From Robertkochia sediminum (GTDB lineage: Bacteria; Bacteroidota; Bacteroidia; Flavobacteriales; Flavobacteriaceae): a DNA stretch of 64,000 nucleotides. Position numbers and translations under genes: made by a program. The notes below the pieces were generated by a model. It saw only the letters and a list, made by a program, of their open reading frames with translations. It had not been told where the DNA came from and did not search any database. Shown here in pieces: positions 22,548 to 31,768 of this stretch. The DNA lies in NCBI RefSeq assembly GCF_016786255.1, contig NZ_JADMKT010000074.1:321123-385122 (forward strand), written 5' to 3'. The first letter of the stretch is position 1, and the number at the start of each line of letters is the position of its first letter.

Positions 22548-23936
22548 ATGAAACCTTTATTCAAATATTATTACCTAACGATCGTTGCCCTCACCGGACT
22601 CACCTCCTGTGACGACAACCTGGACCTTGTGCCGGAGCAAAGTCTTGACCCGGAAACCGCCACCTCCAGCCCTGCTAACATTCAAAACCTCCTGATAGGA
22701 GCCTATGACCTGGCGGGAAGTAACGTACTATTTTCAGGAGACACCCAGCTGGCCTCTGAATTATTGGCAAACGACAACCGCATAGAAAACGAAAACCTCT
22801 TGGGAGAACTGGCATGGAGAGGAACGTTTCAAGGCCCTGCCGAATTCAACAGGAAGCAAATGACCGCACAAAATGCATTCGTTGTTCCCTACTGGACCCA
22901 AGGCTACGCTACTATCAACCAGACCAACCTGGTATTAGACAATCTGGACATTATCACAGATCCGGAAACAGCTGCGATACTGGAAGGGGAAGCTAAATTT
23001 TTAAGGGCCCTCGTCTACTTTGAGCTCGTTCGGCATTTTGGCCTTCCCTATGAAACGGGGCAAACGAACGCTCAATTAGGTGTACCCATCGTAACCAATG
23101 CCGTTACCGACGCCTCACAGATCGAATTCCCCAGCAGGAATTCTGTAGAAGAAGTATATACGCAACTCATCACAGACCTTCAGGACGCTTACAACCTGCT
23201 ACCTGACGAGAATAGCTTTTTTGCCGATCGTTACGCAGCCCAGGCCATTTTAGCACGCATCTACCTGCAACAAGGCAACTATGTCGCTGCAAGAGATGCG
23301 GCCGACGACGTACTCAACAACAGCGGTCACTCCCTTACCGCGAGCTACGAAGACGCATTCAATAATGACGAAGATTCTACAGAAGATATTTTTGCGTGGC
23401 AGATCACCACCCAGGACGGGATCAACGACTACAATACATTTTGGGCCACCAGGGACTTCGGAGGCCGTTCACTCACAGGAGATATCACCATCGAAGCTCC
23501 GTATTTCGAGCTATTCGATGACCCTAACGACGAACGCTCTACTTTCTTTTATGAAGGAAACGGAACTTTAGCCTCCGGCAAATGGCAGTCACAATTCGCG
23601 AACGTCCCCTTTTTAAGGCTGGCCGAAATGCACCTCATAAGAGCAGAATGTAACTTTAGAGAAGGTAGCAACATCGGGCTGAGTCCGCTGGAAGAGATCA
23701 ACGCCCTGCGAGCAAGATCCAACGCCTCGGCGCTGGGCGCTTTGGATCTGGAAGAGATCCTCAGAGAACGCAAGAGAGAATTGGGATTCGAAGGTTTCGC
23801 ACTGCACGACCTCAAGCGCACAAAACAAGATGTGGCAGGAATACCCTATAATGCCGATGAATTGGTTATGCCGATCCCCCAAAGAGAGATCGATGCGAAC
23901 CCGAATTTAGTACAAAATCCGGGCTATGTGAACTAA
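22548..23936 (+). CDS. SusD/RagB family outer-membrane lipoprotein
   Basis: SusD proteins cap the SusC barrel and bind the nutrient at the cell surface. The 462-aa product has a lipoprotein signal MKPLFKYYYLTIVALTGLTS followed by Cys and acidic residues (CDDN), as expected for surface export in Bacteroidota. TPR-like helices follow, and the family C-terminus LVMPIPQREIDANPNLVQNP. The ATG at 22548 is chosen because it begins the signal peptide; an in-frame ATG at 22524 would add eight residues and overlap the SusC stop. An intrinsic terminator follows at 23962. Confidence 0.95.
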   Translation: MKPLFKYYYLTIVALTGLTSCDDNLDLVPEQSLDPETATSSPANIQNLLIGAYDLAGSNVLFSGDTQLASELLANDNRIENENLLGELAWRGTFQGPAEFNRKQMTAQNAFVVPYWTQGYATINQTNLVLDNLDIITDPETAAILEGEAKFLRALVYFELVRHFGLPYETGQTNAQLGVPIVTNAVTDASQIEFPSRNSVEEVYTQLITDLQDAYNLLPDENSFFADRYAAQAILARIYLQQGNYVAARDAADDVLNNSGHSLTASYEDAFNNDEDSTEDIFAWQITTQDGINDYNTFWATRDFGGRSLTGDITIEAPYFELFDDPNDERSTFFYEGNGTLASGKWQSQFANVPFLRLAEMHLIRAECNFREGSNIGLSPLEEINALRARSNASALGALDLEEILRERKRELGFEGFALHDLKRTKQDVAGIPYNADELVMPIPQREIDANPNLVQNPGYVN

Positions 23937-24274
23937 ATATTCTACATCGCCCTCATCTTCCAAACCCTCTTCAAGATCCGAAGAGGGTTTTTCATGCCTT
24001 AAAGCCACCCCAAATGCCCACTCCACAAGGGTTACGAAAACCTTTAAGTAAGAAAAACCTCTATTTAGACTTCATAAAAATTCGAAACTTCAAAATAAGT
24101 CATCAACACATCAAATCCGGCTTAACACCCTTATTTTCAATTACTTACAAGTTTTGCCCGAAATACACTGTTTACATTATCTTAAAAACCGTTAAGAAAA
24201 CGTTAGGGATTATCTTGCTTTTTAACAGATTTTTCGCATAATTGCCAGTGCTAATTCAATATTACTTAACAAGT
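23937..24274 (+). other. Intergenic region between the two SusCD operons
   Basis: These 338 nt hold the terminator of the first operon (23962-23992) and the AT-rich upstream region of the second. A poor promoter match is TTTG at 24153-24156 with TATCTTAA 21 nt downstream; another is TATCTTGC at 24211. Neither is convincing. I see no small gene. Confidence 0.5.
23962..23992 (+). terminator. Terminator after first SusCD operon
   Basis: AAACCCTCTT (23962-23971) pairs with AAGAGGGTTT (23981-23990) across a 9-nt loop, and T residues follow. It starts 25 nt after the SusD stop codon. Confidence 0.85.
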
Positions 24275-27200
24275 ATGAAAACAAAACTTAATGGCTTTCT
24301 AGCATTATTACTAGTGCTAGCGGCGCAAATTACGTTTGCGCAAGTGAAAACGATCACTGGTACGGTAACGGACCAGGACGGCCTTCCACTGCCAGGAGCC
24401 ACTGTTCAGGTTAAAGGTACCAACACCGGTACACAAACTGACTTTGACGGAAATTATGCCGTTGAAGCTGCCGTTGGGCAGACATTGGTATTCTCCTTCG
24501 TAGGGCAGAAAACGGAAGAGCGAGTAGTTGGTGCTGCAAGCACCATTAATGTAGAACTGGCTCAGGATGCCCAGGCTCTGGAAGAGGTTGTGGTAACTGC
24601 TCAGGGTATTAAGCGAGAGAAAAAAGCTCTTGGTTATGCCGTATCTGAGGTTGCCAGCGAACAACTGGAGCAACGCGCCGAAGGTGATATCGGACGTGTT
24701 CTTAGTGGTAAGGCTTCCGGGGTAAACATCACCGCTCAGAGTGGTTTATCGGGATCGGGAACCAACATCATTATTCGTGGTCTTAGTTCCTTTAGTGGTT
24801 CTAACCAACCATTATTCATTGTAGATGGTGTTCCTTTTAGTTCAGACACCAATGCTCAGGGGGACTTCGTAGATGGTAACGCCGGTGGTTCGAGGTTCTT
24901 TGACCTTGACCCTAACAACATCGAGAGCATCAACGTTCTTAAAGGTCTTGCTGCTGCTACGCTTTACGGTACACAAGGACGTAACGGGGTGATCCTGATC
25001 ACTACCAAGAACGGTGCTGCCGGAGGTGGTGCTAAAAAGACCGAGGTTACTGTAAACACCTCTTTATTCTTCAACGAGATCGCATCAATGCCGGATTACA
25101 CCAACAAGTGGGGTAACGGATTTGACCAGGCTTTCGGATGGTTCTTCTCTAACTGGGGACCAAACTTTGAAGAAAATGCCATTGGAGGATGGGGATCTCA
25201 GGCTGCTATCGACGAGAACGGTACACTGCCTCACCCATACTCTACTGCAAGTTCCGGTACCGGAATTCCTCAGGCATTTCCTGAGTTCCAGGGCGTACGT
25301 TATGAGTACAAGCCTTACCGAAGTGCTGAGAACTTCTTCAGAACCGGTACGGTTCAGAACACTTCTGTGAACTTTGCTACTTCGTCAAGCGATGGTAAAA
25401 TGAGCTTCAATGCGAACCTTGGTCACTTAGAGGACGAAGGATTTACCCCTGGTAACAAAGTATTCCGTAACACCCTTGGTCTTGGTGGTAAAGCAGAGCT
25501 TAGCAACAAGATCACTGTTAACGGTACCCTGAACTTCAGTAAGACCGACTTCAGATCGCCTCCTATTGCAGCGGGTGATGGTAACACCGTATTTGGAGCT
25601 TCAGAAGGATCTTCTGTATTCTCTAACGTATTCTTTACTCCGCGTTCTGTAGACATGCTTAACCTTCCTTACCAAAATCCAATTACCGGAGGAAGTGTTT
25701 ACTACCGTCAGAACAACAGTATTCAGCACCCATTGTGGACTGTTGCTAACGCACAGACCCAACAGGTAACTAACCGTACTTTTGGTAACACTACCATTTC
25801 TTACAACCTAACAGACAACCTGAACCTGACCTACCGTCTTGGACTTGATGTCTATAGTGAGAACAACACTCGTTACCAAAATAAAGGTGGGGTTAGTGAT
25901 ATCGCCAGAACACGTAGCGGATTCTACGACACATGGAACAACACGAACACCATCTGGGATCACAACTTGTTCTTAACAGGGATGTACGACATCAACGAGG
26001 AGATCGGAGTATCTTTCAACGTAGGTGCTACTTCACGTCGTGACGTATTCGATCAAAACGGAGTTTCTTCTTCAGGACAGCAGGTATTTAACGTGCTGCG
26101 TCACTTCAACTTCCAGTTGCAGGATGAGATCCAGTTCTTCCAGGAGAGAAACATTAACGGAGCATACGCTCAGGCCGACTTCGATTACAAAGATTATCTT
26201 TATGTAACGCTTGCCGGACGTAACGACTGGGTTTCTAACCTTTCAGTAGACAACCGTTCGATCTTCTATCCTAGTGCAAGTGCATCGTTCATTCCTACCA
26301 GTGCCTTTGACGGTCTGAAAGGAAGCAGCGCGATCAACTTCCTTAAGTTACGTGCAGGTTATGGTACTTCTGCTACCTTCCCAACAGGATATCCGGTGGC
26401 AACCACCCTTAACCTTAACACCCAGAGATGGCTTAATGCAGGTGGTGCCTTTGTAGCTACCAATGAGATCGATGATGATCTTGGTAACCCGGGACTGAAG
26501 CCTGAGACGCTTAAAGAGTTGGAATTTGGTTTGGAGTCAAGATTGTTCAGCAACAGAGTAACGCTTAACGCTTCTTACTTTAACAGAACAACCGAGAACC
26601 TGAGTATCCCAAGAGCCCTTGACCCGGCAACAGGTTACCTTTCTACGGAAACCAACATTGGTGAGATCCAGGTAGACGGGGTAGAGATCGATTTAGGAGT
26701 TGACGTGTTCAGAAGTACCGATCCAACCGGATTGAACTGGAACATCAACGCTAACTTCAACGCGATCGAGCCTGTAGTTACCGATCTTGGTGCAGATACC
26801 GAGCAGATCACTTACGCCGGTTTCGGAGATCTTGGTAACGCGGCTATCGAAGGTGAAGCCCTTGGTACGATCGTAGGTTCAAGAATTTTGAGAAACGAAG
26901 ATGGTATCCCATTGATCAACTCTGAAGGGGATTATATTATCGAAGCAGGACAGTTCGCTATTGGTGATCCTAACCCGGATTACACTTTGAACATTTCGAA
27001 CTCGTTCCGTTTCAAGAACTTTAACTTTAGCTTCCTGATCCAGCACGTTGCCGGAGGAGATATGTATAGCCAGACTATCGCTACACTTCTTGGTCGTGGA
27101 TTAGTTCAGGATACAGATAACAGGGAGGCTACTTACGTGCTTCCTGGTATCTACCAAAACACCGGAGAAGCAAACACCATTCAGATCAACAACTCTGACT

Positions 27201-27505
27201 ACTATTTCGACAATGTATTGTTCGGACCGTCAGAACTCAACATCTACGATGGTTCTGTGATCCGTCTGCAGGAAGTATCTCTTGGATACAGCCTTCCGGC
27301 AAAATTCCTCGAAAAGACCCCATTTGGTGCATTAAGCTTTACCGTGTCAGGATTCAACCTGTGGTATGACGCTTATAATACTCCAGATAGTATTAACTTT
27401 GATCCTAACCAGGCCGGTCTCGGTGTAGGTAACGGACAAGGATTTGACTGGTTAACAGGTCCTAGCTCAAGAAGATATGGATTTAGTGTTAAAGCTTCAT
27501 TCTAA
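24275..27505 (+). CDS. SusC/RagA family TonB-dependent outer-membrane transporter
   Basis: This second SusC-type importer is 1076 aa. It has a signal peptide (MKTKLNGFLALLLVLAAQIT, cut near FAQ) and a carboxypeptidase-regulatory-like domain (about 26-105). A TonB-box region with LEEVVVTAQGIKRE, a plug with LFIVDGVPF and YGTQGRNGVILITTKNG, and a barrel ending SVKASF follow. The ATG at 24275 is used because it begins the signal peptide; an upstream TTG at 24242 is rejected. Codons are mostly GGT, CTT, GTT and AAC, unlike the first SusC gene, which suggests high expression. It heads a three-gene operon. Confidence 0.95.
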   Translation: MKTKLNGFLALLLVLAAQITFAQVKTITGTVTDQDGLPLPGATVQVKGTNTGTQTDFDGNYAVEAAVGQTLVFSFVGQKTEERVVGAASTINVELAQDAQALEEVVVTAQGIKREKKALGYAVSEVASEQLEQRAEGDIGRVLSGKASGVNITAQSGLSGSGTNIIIRGLSSFSGSNQPLFIVDGVPFSSDTNAQGDFVDGNAGGSRFFDLDPNNIESINVLKGLAAATLYGTQGRNGVILITTKNGAAGGGAKKTEVTVNTSLFFNEIASMPDYTNKWGNGFDQAFGWFFSNWGPNFEENAIGGWGSQAAIDENGTLPHPYSTASSGTGIPQAFPEFQGVRYEYKPYRSAENFFRTGTVQNTSVNFATSSSDGKMSFNANLGHLEDEGFTPGNKVFRNTLGLGGKAELSNKITVNGTLNFSKTDFRSPPIAAGDGNTVFGASEGSSVFSNVFFTPRSVDMLNLPYQNPITGGSVYYRQNNSIQHPLWTVANAQTQQVTNRTFGNTTISYNLTDNLNLTYRLGLDVYSENNTRYQNKGGVSDIARTRSGFYDTWNNTNTIWDHNLFLTGMYDINEEIGVSFNVGATSRRDVFDQNGVSSSGQQVFNVLRHFNFQLQDEIQFFQERNINGAYAQADFDYKDYLYVTLAGRNDWVSNLSVDNRSIFYPSASASFIPTSAFDGLKGSSAINFLKLRAGYGTSATFPTGYPVATTLNLNTQRWLNAGGAFVATNEIDDDLGNPGLKPETLKELEFGLESRLFSNRVTLNASYFNRTTENLSIPRALDPATGYLSTETNIGEIQVDGVEIDLGVDVFRSTDPTGLNWNINANFNAIEPVVTDLGADTEQITYAGFGDLGNAAIEGEALGTIVGSRILRNEDGIPLINSEGDYIIEAGQFAIGDPNPDYTLNISNSFRFKNFNFSFLIQHVAGGDMYSQTIATLLGRGLVQDTDNREATYVLPGIYQNTGEANTIQINNSDYYFDNVLFGPSELNIYDGSVIRLQEVSLGYSLPAKFLEKTPFGALSFTVSGFNLWYDAYNTPDSINFDPNQAGLGVGNGQGFDWLTGPSSRRYGFSVKASF

Positions 27506-27521
27506 TCATAAAAAATAAACA

Positions 27522-29174
27522 ATGAAAAATAGTTTCAAGAAAATAGGTTTAGGACTGGTATCTGCTTTGAGTTTCATGGCATGTGAAACCTTGGATCTGG
27601 ATATCACCGAAAACCCAAATGCGTTGACACCCGGACAGGCTGACGTTGACTTCTTCGCCAACGCCATCCAGTTAAATTATGTCGACTTTGTAGAAAGCAT
27701 GGGAATTACTGCCGGACAAGTAGTTCGTCAGGAGGTTCTCTTTGACCGTAACTACCTCAATGCCTTCGCCCCTATTTCCTTTAATGGAGAATGGAACGAC
27801 GTGTACAGAGGTATTCTCACCAACCTGGAAGCCATGAGACCATTGGCTGAGGAGAGTGAATTATTTTACCACGTTGCTATGGGAGAGGTACTGGCTGCCG
27901 ATGCCATGATCACCCTGGTTGACTTCTTTGGACCTGTTCCATTTTCAGAAGCCATCTCCGGAGACGAAGGCAACTTTAACCCGGCTCCGGATTCCGGAGA
28001 AGAGGTATACGCTGCGGCGCTTGCACTGCTTGATGGTGCCATCAACAAATTCAACGGTAGTGCTGCCGGTGGACTGCAGAATGATTTCTTCTATGACAAC
28101 GACGTTGACAACTGGATCAAGTTAGCCAACACCCTGAAGATGAAGATCTATCTTCAGACACGTCTGGTTAATCCTAACGCCATTAGCGAATTTAACGCTA
28201 TCGTTGCCAGCGGAGAGTATATCGATGAGAATTCAGAAGATTTTCAGTTCTTTTATGGAACCAATGAAAATCAGCCTGACAACCGTCATCCTCGATATGC
28301 AGACGACTACACTCCTTCCGGAGCTATCAACTACCAGTCGAACTGGTTGATGAACAACATGATCGAAAATGGAGATCCAAGACTTCAATACTACTTCTAC
28401 CGTCAGGTATCTGCAGTTCCGGGTCAAGAGATCGATCCTAACGAAGAGACCATTGACTGTTCATTGGAAACTGCTCCTCAGCACTATATCGACGGCGGAT
28501 TCACTTTCTGCGCCCTTCCTAACGGATACTGGGGCAGAGACCACGGTGACGATTCGGGTACTCCTCCGGATGGATTCCTGAGAACAGCTGCCGGAGTTTA
28601 TCCTGCTGCAGGTAACTTTGACGACGGGCGTTTTGATCCTGTTGCTCAGGGAGATGGCGGACAAGGAGCCGGTATCACGCCGATCATGCTTGCATCATAT
28701 GTTGACATGATGAAAGCTGAAGTAGCTGCGATCAGCGATCCTGCTGCTGCTAAACCGTTCCTTATTGACGCACTTAACAAGCACATCGAAAAGGTGCAGT
28801 CTTTCGGTGCTCTTGATGCTTCAGCAGATGCAACTACCGCTCCTGATGGAGATGATGTCACCAACTTCCTTAACGGTATCGAAATCGCTTTTGATGCCGC
28901 CGATAACGACGGTAAATGGGACATCATTGGTGAGCAACTTATCGTGACCACTTATGGTAACGGACTCCTTCCTTTTAACTTCTACAGAAGAACAGGATTC
29001 CCTACCACGCTCCAACCTAACAGGGAGCCAGATCCAGGTGCTGTGATCCGTTCGTTCCGTTATCCTGCTAACTCAGCGAATAACAACTCGAGCATCACAC
29101 AGCGTCAAAACGTAACCTTCCAGGTATTCTGGGATACGAACCCTGCTTCACCAGCATTCCCAGTAGCTAATTAA
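27522..29174 (+). CDS. SusD/RagB family outer-membrane lipoprotein
   Basis: This is the partner lid protein of the preceding SusC gene, 16 nt downstream. The 550-aa product has a lipoprotein signal ending SFMAC followed by ETLDLD, acidic residues that fit surface export. The helical body resembles the SusD-like subgroup that carries a PNALTPGQADVDFF-type start and the segment ADAMITLVDFFGPVPFSEAI. It lacks the C-terminal PIPQ motif of the first SusD protein, so the two pairs are not recent copies. Confidence 0.93.
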   Translation: MKNSFKKIGLGLVSALSFMACETLDLDITENPNALTPGQADVDFFANAIQLNYVDFVESMGITAGQVVRQEVLFDRNYLNAFAPISFNGEWNDVYRGILTNLEAMRPLAEESELFYHVAMGEVLAADAMITLVDFFGPVPFSEAISGDEGNFNPAPDSGEEVYAAALALLDGAINKFNGSAAGGLQNDFFYDNDVDNWIKLANTLKMKIYLQTRLVNPNAISEFNAIVASGEYIDENSEDFQFFYGTNENQPDNRHPRYADDYTPSGAINYQSNWLMNNMIENGDPRLQYYFYRQVSAVPGQEIDPNEETIDCSLETAPQHYIDGGFTFCALPNGYWGRDHGDDSGTPPDGFLRTAAGVYPAAGNFDDGRFDPVAQGDGGQGAGITPIMLASYVDMMKAEVAAISDPAAAKPFLIDALNKHIEKVQSFGALDASADATTAPDGDDVTNFLNGIEIAFDAADNDGKWDIIGEQLIVTTYGNGLLPFNFYRRTGFPTTLQPNREPDPGAVIRSFRYPANSANNNSSITQRQNVTFQVFWDTNPASPAFPVAN

Positions 29175-29188
29175 ATTTGATTTAGATC

Positions 29189-30061
29189 ATGAAAAGAATA
29201 AAATTATTATCTCTAAGTCTCCTGGCATTATTGGGATCCTGTGCGGAAAGCGATAACGCCATAGACGAATTGTTCGAAAACACCGAAAGAGGTGCTGTAC
29301 TGAGAACGATCAGTGTAAACAATCCTGATTTCTCGATCTCAGATCCTTCTTCTGTTTTCTCCGTAACTCTGGAGGAACAAGATGCCAAGGAAGGCGATCT
29401 GCTGCAATCGGTAGATGTTTACGTCTCTTTCTCTGACGAAACTCCGGGAAGACCGGACGACACTGACTACTCTAAAGAAGAGGTGCTTTTAACCACCATT
29501 CCTGCAGATGTATGGGAAGACGGACCAATCGGTCTGCCACGCTATACCTTCGAAACTACTTTTGGAGATGTTCTTACTGCACTAAACATTGGTGACAATG
29601 ACTTTGCAGGAGCCGATATCTTCAATATCCGTTTCGCATTAAACCTTACCGATGGTCGCACCTTTACCAGCACCGACGGTAACGGTAACATCTTTAGCGG
29701 ATCGTTCTTTAGAAGTCCTTTCCTTTATCGTGCACCGATCGTATGTCCTCCGGCTGCTCCGACTCCCGGAACATGGAATATGGAATTCCAGGATTCTTAT
29801 GGTGACGGATGGAATGGCGCTTCTTTAGAAGTTGTTATTGACGGAACTACGACCAGTTACACCATGGATGATGGTGCTGCCGCAAGCTTCACCTTCGACG
29901 TGCCTGACGGCGCTCAGGAGATCAATTTCATCTTCCGTTCGGGAGATTGGGATTCTGAGATCACCTTCCAGGTAACTTCAGCTTCCGGATTCCAGGTAAT
30001 GAGTATTGGACCAAGTCCTACACCAGATACGCCACTAGCTATTGATTATTGCAACATCTAG
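29189..30061 (+). CDS. Surface lipoprotein with YGDGWNG motif, third gene of SusCD operon
   Basis: I do not recognise a named family for the whole protein. The 290-aa product has a lipoprotein signal (LALLGSC) followed by AESDNAIDE. A beta-rich middle region covers about 30-185. A C-terminal region (about 190-290) carries DSYGDGWNG at 202-210, a short motif seen in many secreted flavobacterial proteins. It starts 14 nt after the SusD stop and precedes a strong terminator, so it belongs to this operon. It may sit on the surface with the SusCD complex and help bind its substrate; that is inference. Confidence 0.85.
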   Translation: MKRIKLLSLSLLALLGSCAESDNAIDELFENTERGAVLRTISVNNPDFSISDPSSVFSVTLEEQDAKEGDLLQSVDVYVSFSDETPGRPDDTDYSKEEVLLTTIPADVWEDGPIGLPRYTFETTFGDVLTALNIGDNDFAGADIFNIRFALNLTDGRTFTSTDGNGNIFSGSFFRSPFLYRAPIVCPPAAPTPGTWNMEFQDSYGDGWNGASLEVVIDGTTTSYTMDDGAAASFTFDVPDGAQEINFIFRSGDWDSEITFQVTSASGFQVMSIGPSPTPDTPLAIDYCNI

Positions 30062-30080
30062 TTTACTTTTATCGTAGCGT

Positions 30081-30112
30081 AAAAGGGCTGCCATATTTGG
30101 CAGCCCTTTTTA
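30081..30112 (+). terminator. Terminator after second SusCD operon
   Basis: AAAAGGGCTGCCA (30081-30093) and TGGCAGCCCTTTT (30098-30110) form a perfect 13-bp stem with a TATT loop and T residues after it. It can act in both directions. Confidence 0.92.
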
Positions 30113-30140
30113 TATGCATAAAATCCAACAAATTTTCGCC

Positions 30141-30148
30141 TACCTTTG
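30141..30148 (+). promoter_or_regulatory. Candidate -7 box of rlmB, nearly at the start codon
   Basis: TACCTTTG matches the Bacteroidota -7 consensus TAnnTTTG and ends only 4 nt before the rlmB ATG. If used, the transcript would begin at or next to the start codon. No TTTG is found 19 nt upstream. Confidence 0.5.
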
Positions 30149-30152
30149 CACC

Positions 30153-30887
30153 ATGAAAGACGACTATCAGATATTTGGGATCCGGGCGGTTATGGAAGCC
30201 ATTCAGGCCGGAAAAGACATCGACAAGGTATTTATACAAAAAGGCCTTAAAGGAGAGCTTTTTGCCGAACTCAACGGTCTCCTGCAACAACAGGGGATCA
30301 CTGCCAGCTATGTGCCGGTAGAAAAACTCAACCGACTCACCCGAAAGAACCACCAGGGAGTGGTTGCAAATATCTCTCCCGTGACCTTCCACGACCTTGA
30401 AAACCTGGTGATGCAAGTTGTGGAAAGTGGCGAAACACCCCTCTTTATCGTTCTCGATCAACTTTCTGATGTCCGTAATTTCGGAGCCATTATCCGCACC
30501 GCAGAATGCACAGGCGTGCACGGGATCATCATCCAGAAAAAGGGCGCTGCCCCGGTAACCGCAGACACCGTAAAAACCTCGGCCGGAGCTGCCTTCAGGG
30601 TACCCATTTGCCGCACCGAGCATATTAAGGACGCCATCTATTACCTCCAGGCTTCAGGCATTAAAGTGCTCGGCGCTACAGAGAAAACCATAACCCATAT
30701 CTACGATGTTAACCTCAACACCCCACTGGCAATCGTCATGGGTGCAGAAGACAAGGGTATCTCATCATCTGTTATGAAATTATTAGATGAAAAAGCCTCC
30801 TTACCGCTAAAAGGAGAGATCGGAAGTTTGAACGTATCTGTTGCATGTGGAGCTTTTTTATACGAGGTAGTTCGACAACGCCTTTAA
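30153..30887 (+). CDS. rlmB: 23S rRNA (guanosine-2'-O-)-methyltransferase RlmB
   Basis: The SpoU/TrmH-family enzyme methylates the 2'-O of G2251 (E. coli numbering) of 23S rRNA with S-adenosylmethionine. The 244-aa product has the N-terminal substrate-binding domain (FGIRAVMEAI..., about 1-75). The SPOUT domain follows with DVRNFGAIIRTAECTGV (about 106-122), IVMGAEDKGIS and GSLNVSVACGAFLYE. The ATG at 30153 is chosen because homologous sequence begins there. Its stop overlaps that of the convergent rhomboid gene by 4 nt. Confidence 0.92.
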   Translation: MKDDYQIFGIRAVMEAIQAGKDIDKVFIQKGLKGELFAELNGLLQQQGITASYVPVEKLNRLTRKNHQGVVANISPVTFHDLENLVMQVVESGETPLFIVLDQLSDVRNFGAIIRTAECTGVHGIIIQKKGAAPVTADTVKTSAGAAFRVPICRTEHIKDAIYYLQASGIKVLGATEKTITHIYDVNLNTPLAIVMGAEDKGISSSVMKLLDEKASLPLKGEIGSLNVSVACGAFLYEVVRQRL

Positions 30888-31669
30888 TCGTTATCCTTAT
30901 CTCCTGATGCTTTGTAGTGATAGGTGATTTTTACAGAGGGTTGATTTTCATTAGATTCATTTATCGCTGGCTCGTCTTCAGGAAGCACCTCTATAAAGTT
31001 CCCGTGCTCATCAAAGTGCCTCATAAAGGGATCATCTTCTTCCTTGTATTCCGCTTTTTCCCAGGAATACCGTACCGGTTGAAGCACTTCTCTCTTGAAG
31101 AACAAAGACAACACCAAACCTGCTATGGCTCCCGAAAGGTGACCTTCCCATGAGATCTTATCGTCTACAGGGAGTACATACCACACCATACTTCCGTAAA
31201 GAAAAACCACCAACAGTGAAAGCGCCATAAGCCTGTAATTGCGCGCCAAAAGTCCTTTAAAGAAGATAAAGCTCACCAGCATATAGATCACTCCACTAGC
31301 CCCGATATGCCATGCAGGCCTGGCCATCAACCAGGTTAGCGTACCACTTAGAAGCACCCCCCACCCTAACACCTTCCAGGCAATACGCCTGTAGAAATAA
31401 AACAAGGCGGCACTAAGCACCAGAAGCGGCAGGGTATTGTGATACAAATGCGAAACAGAGCTATGGACGAACGGACTCAGAACGATCCCCGGAAGTCCCT
31501 TTAGAGACCTCGGATAAACCCCCAACCGATTGAGATACCAGCCGGATTCAAGTTCCAACCAATACACCCCCCAGATGAACACTCCAAAGAATACCGGCCA
31601 TATCAGGTACCAGAGGCTAAACCCCAGCTCTGAGACATCTTCTGTATTTGAGTAGTAGTGACGTCGCAT
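30884..31669 (-). CDS. Rhomboid family intramembrane serine protease
   Basis: Rhomboids cut transmembrane proteins inside the inner membrane with a Ser-His dyad. The 261-aa product has six hydrophobic segments. The likely catalytic Ser is S125 in HIGASG and the His H177 in WEGHLSG, and the GLPGIVLSPFVHSS region matches the first loop. A soluble acidic C-terminal tail of about 65 residues follows the last segment. Its target is unknown. It converges on rlmB and diverges from mgsA. Confidence 0.92.
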   Translation of the reverse strand: MRRHYYSNTEDVSELGFSLWYLIWPVFFGVFIWGVYWLELESGWYLNRLGVYPRSLKGLPGIVLSPFVHSSVSHLYHNTLPLLVLSAALFYFYRRIAWKVLGWGVLLSGTLTWLMARPAWHIGASGVIYMLVSFIFFKGLLARNYRLMALSLLVVFLYGSMVWYVLPVDDKISWEGHLSGAIAGLVLSLFFKREVLQPVRYSWEKAEYKEEDDPFMRHFDEHGNFIEVLPEDEPAINESNENQPSVKITYHYKASGDKDND

Positions 31670-31754
31670 AGCCTAAAAGTAACAATTTTAACGAACCCAC
31701 CACCCCCGGTTAAAAACTCATCTCCATCACCTCACCAAATCGGGCCAATTATTG

Positions 31755-31762
31755 TAATTTTG
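31755..31762 (+). promoter_or_regulatory. Candidate -7 box of mgsA, nearly at the start codon
   Basis: TAATTTTG matches TAnnTTTG exactly and ends 6 nt before the mgsA ATG at 31769, so the predicted transcript has almost no leader. No clear -33 TTTG is visible at the expected distance. Confidence 0.5.
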
Positions 31763-31768
31763 ATCATT

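Noticed and set aside
19517-30061. Polysaccharide utilisation locus
   Set aside because: Two SusCD pairs are present but no glycoside hydrolase, lyase, sulfatase or dedicated regulator lies beside them, so a polysaccharide locus cannot be claimed.
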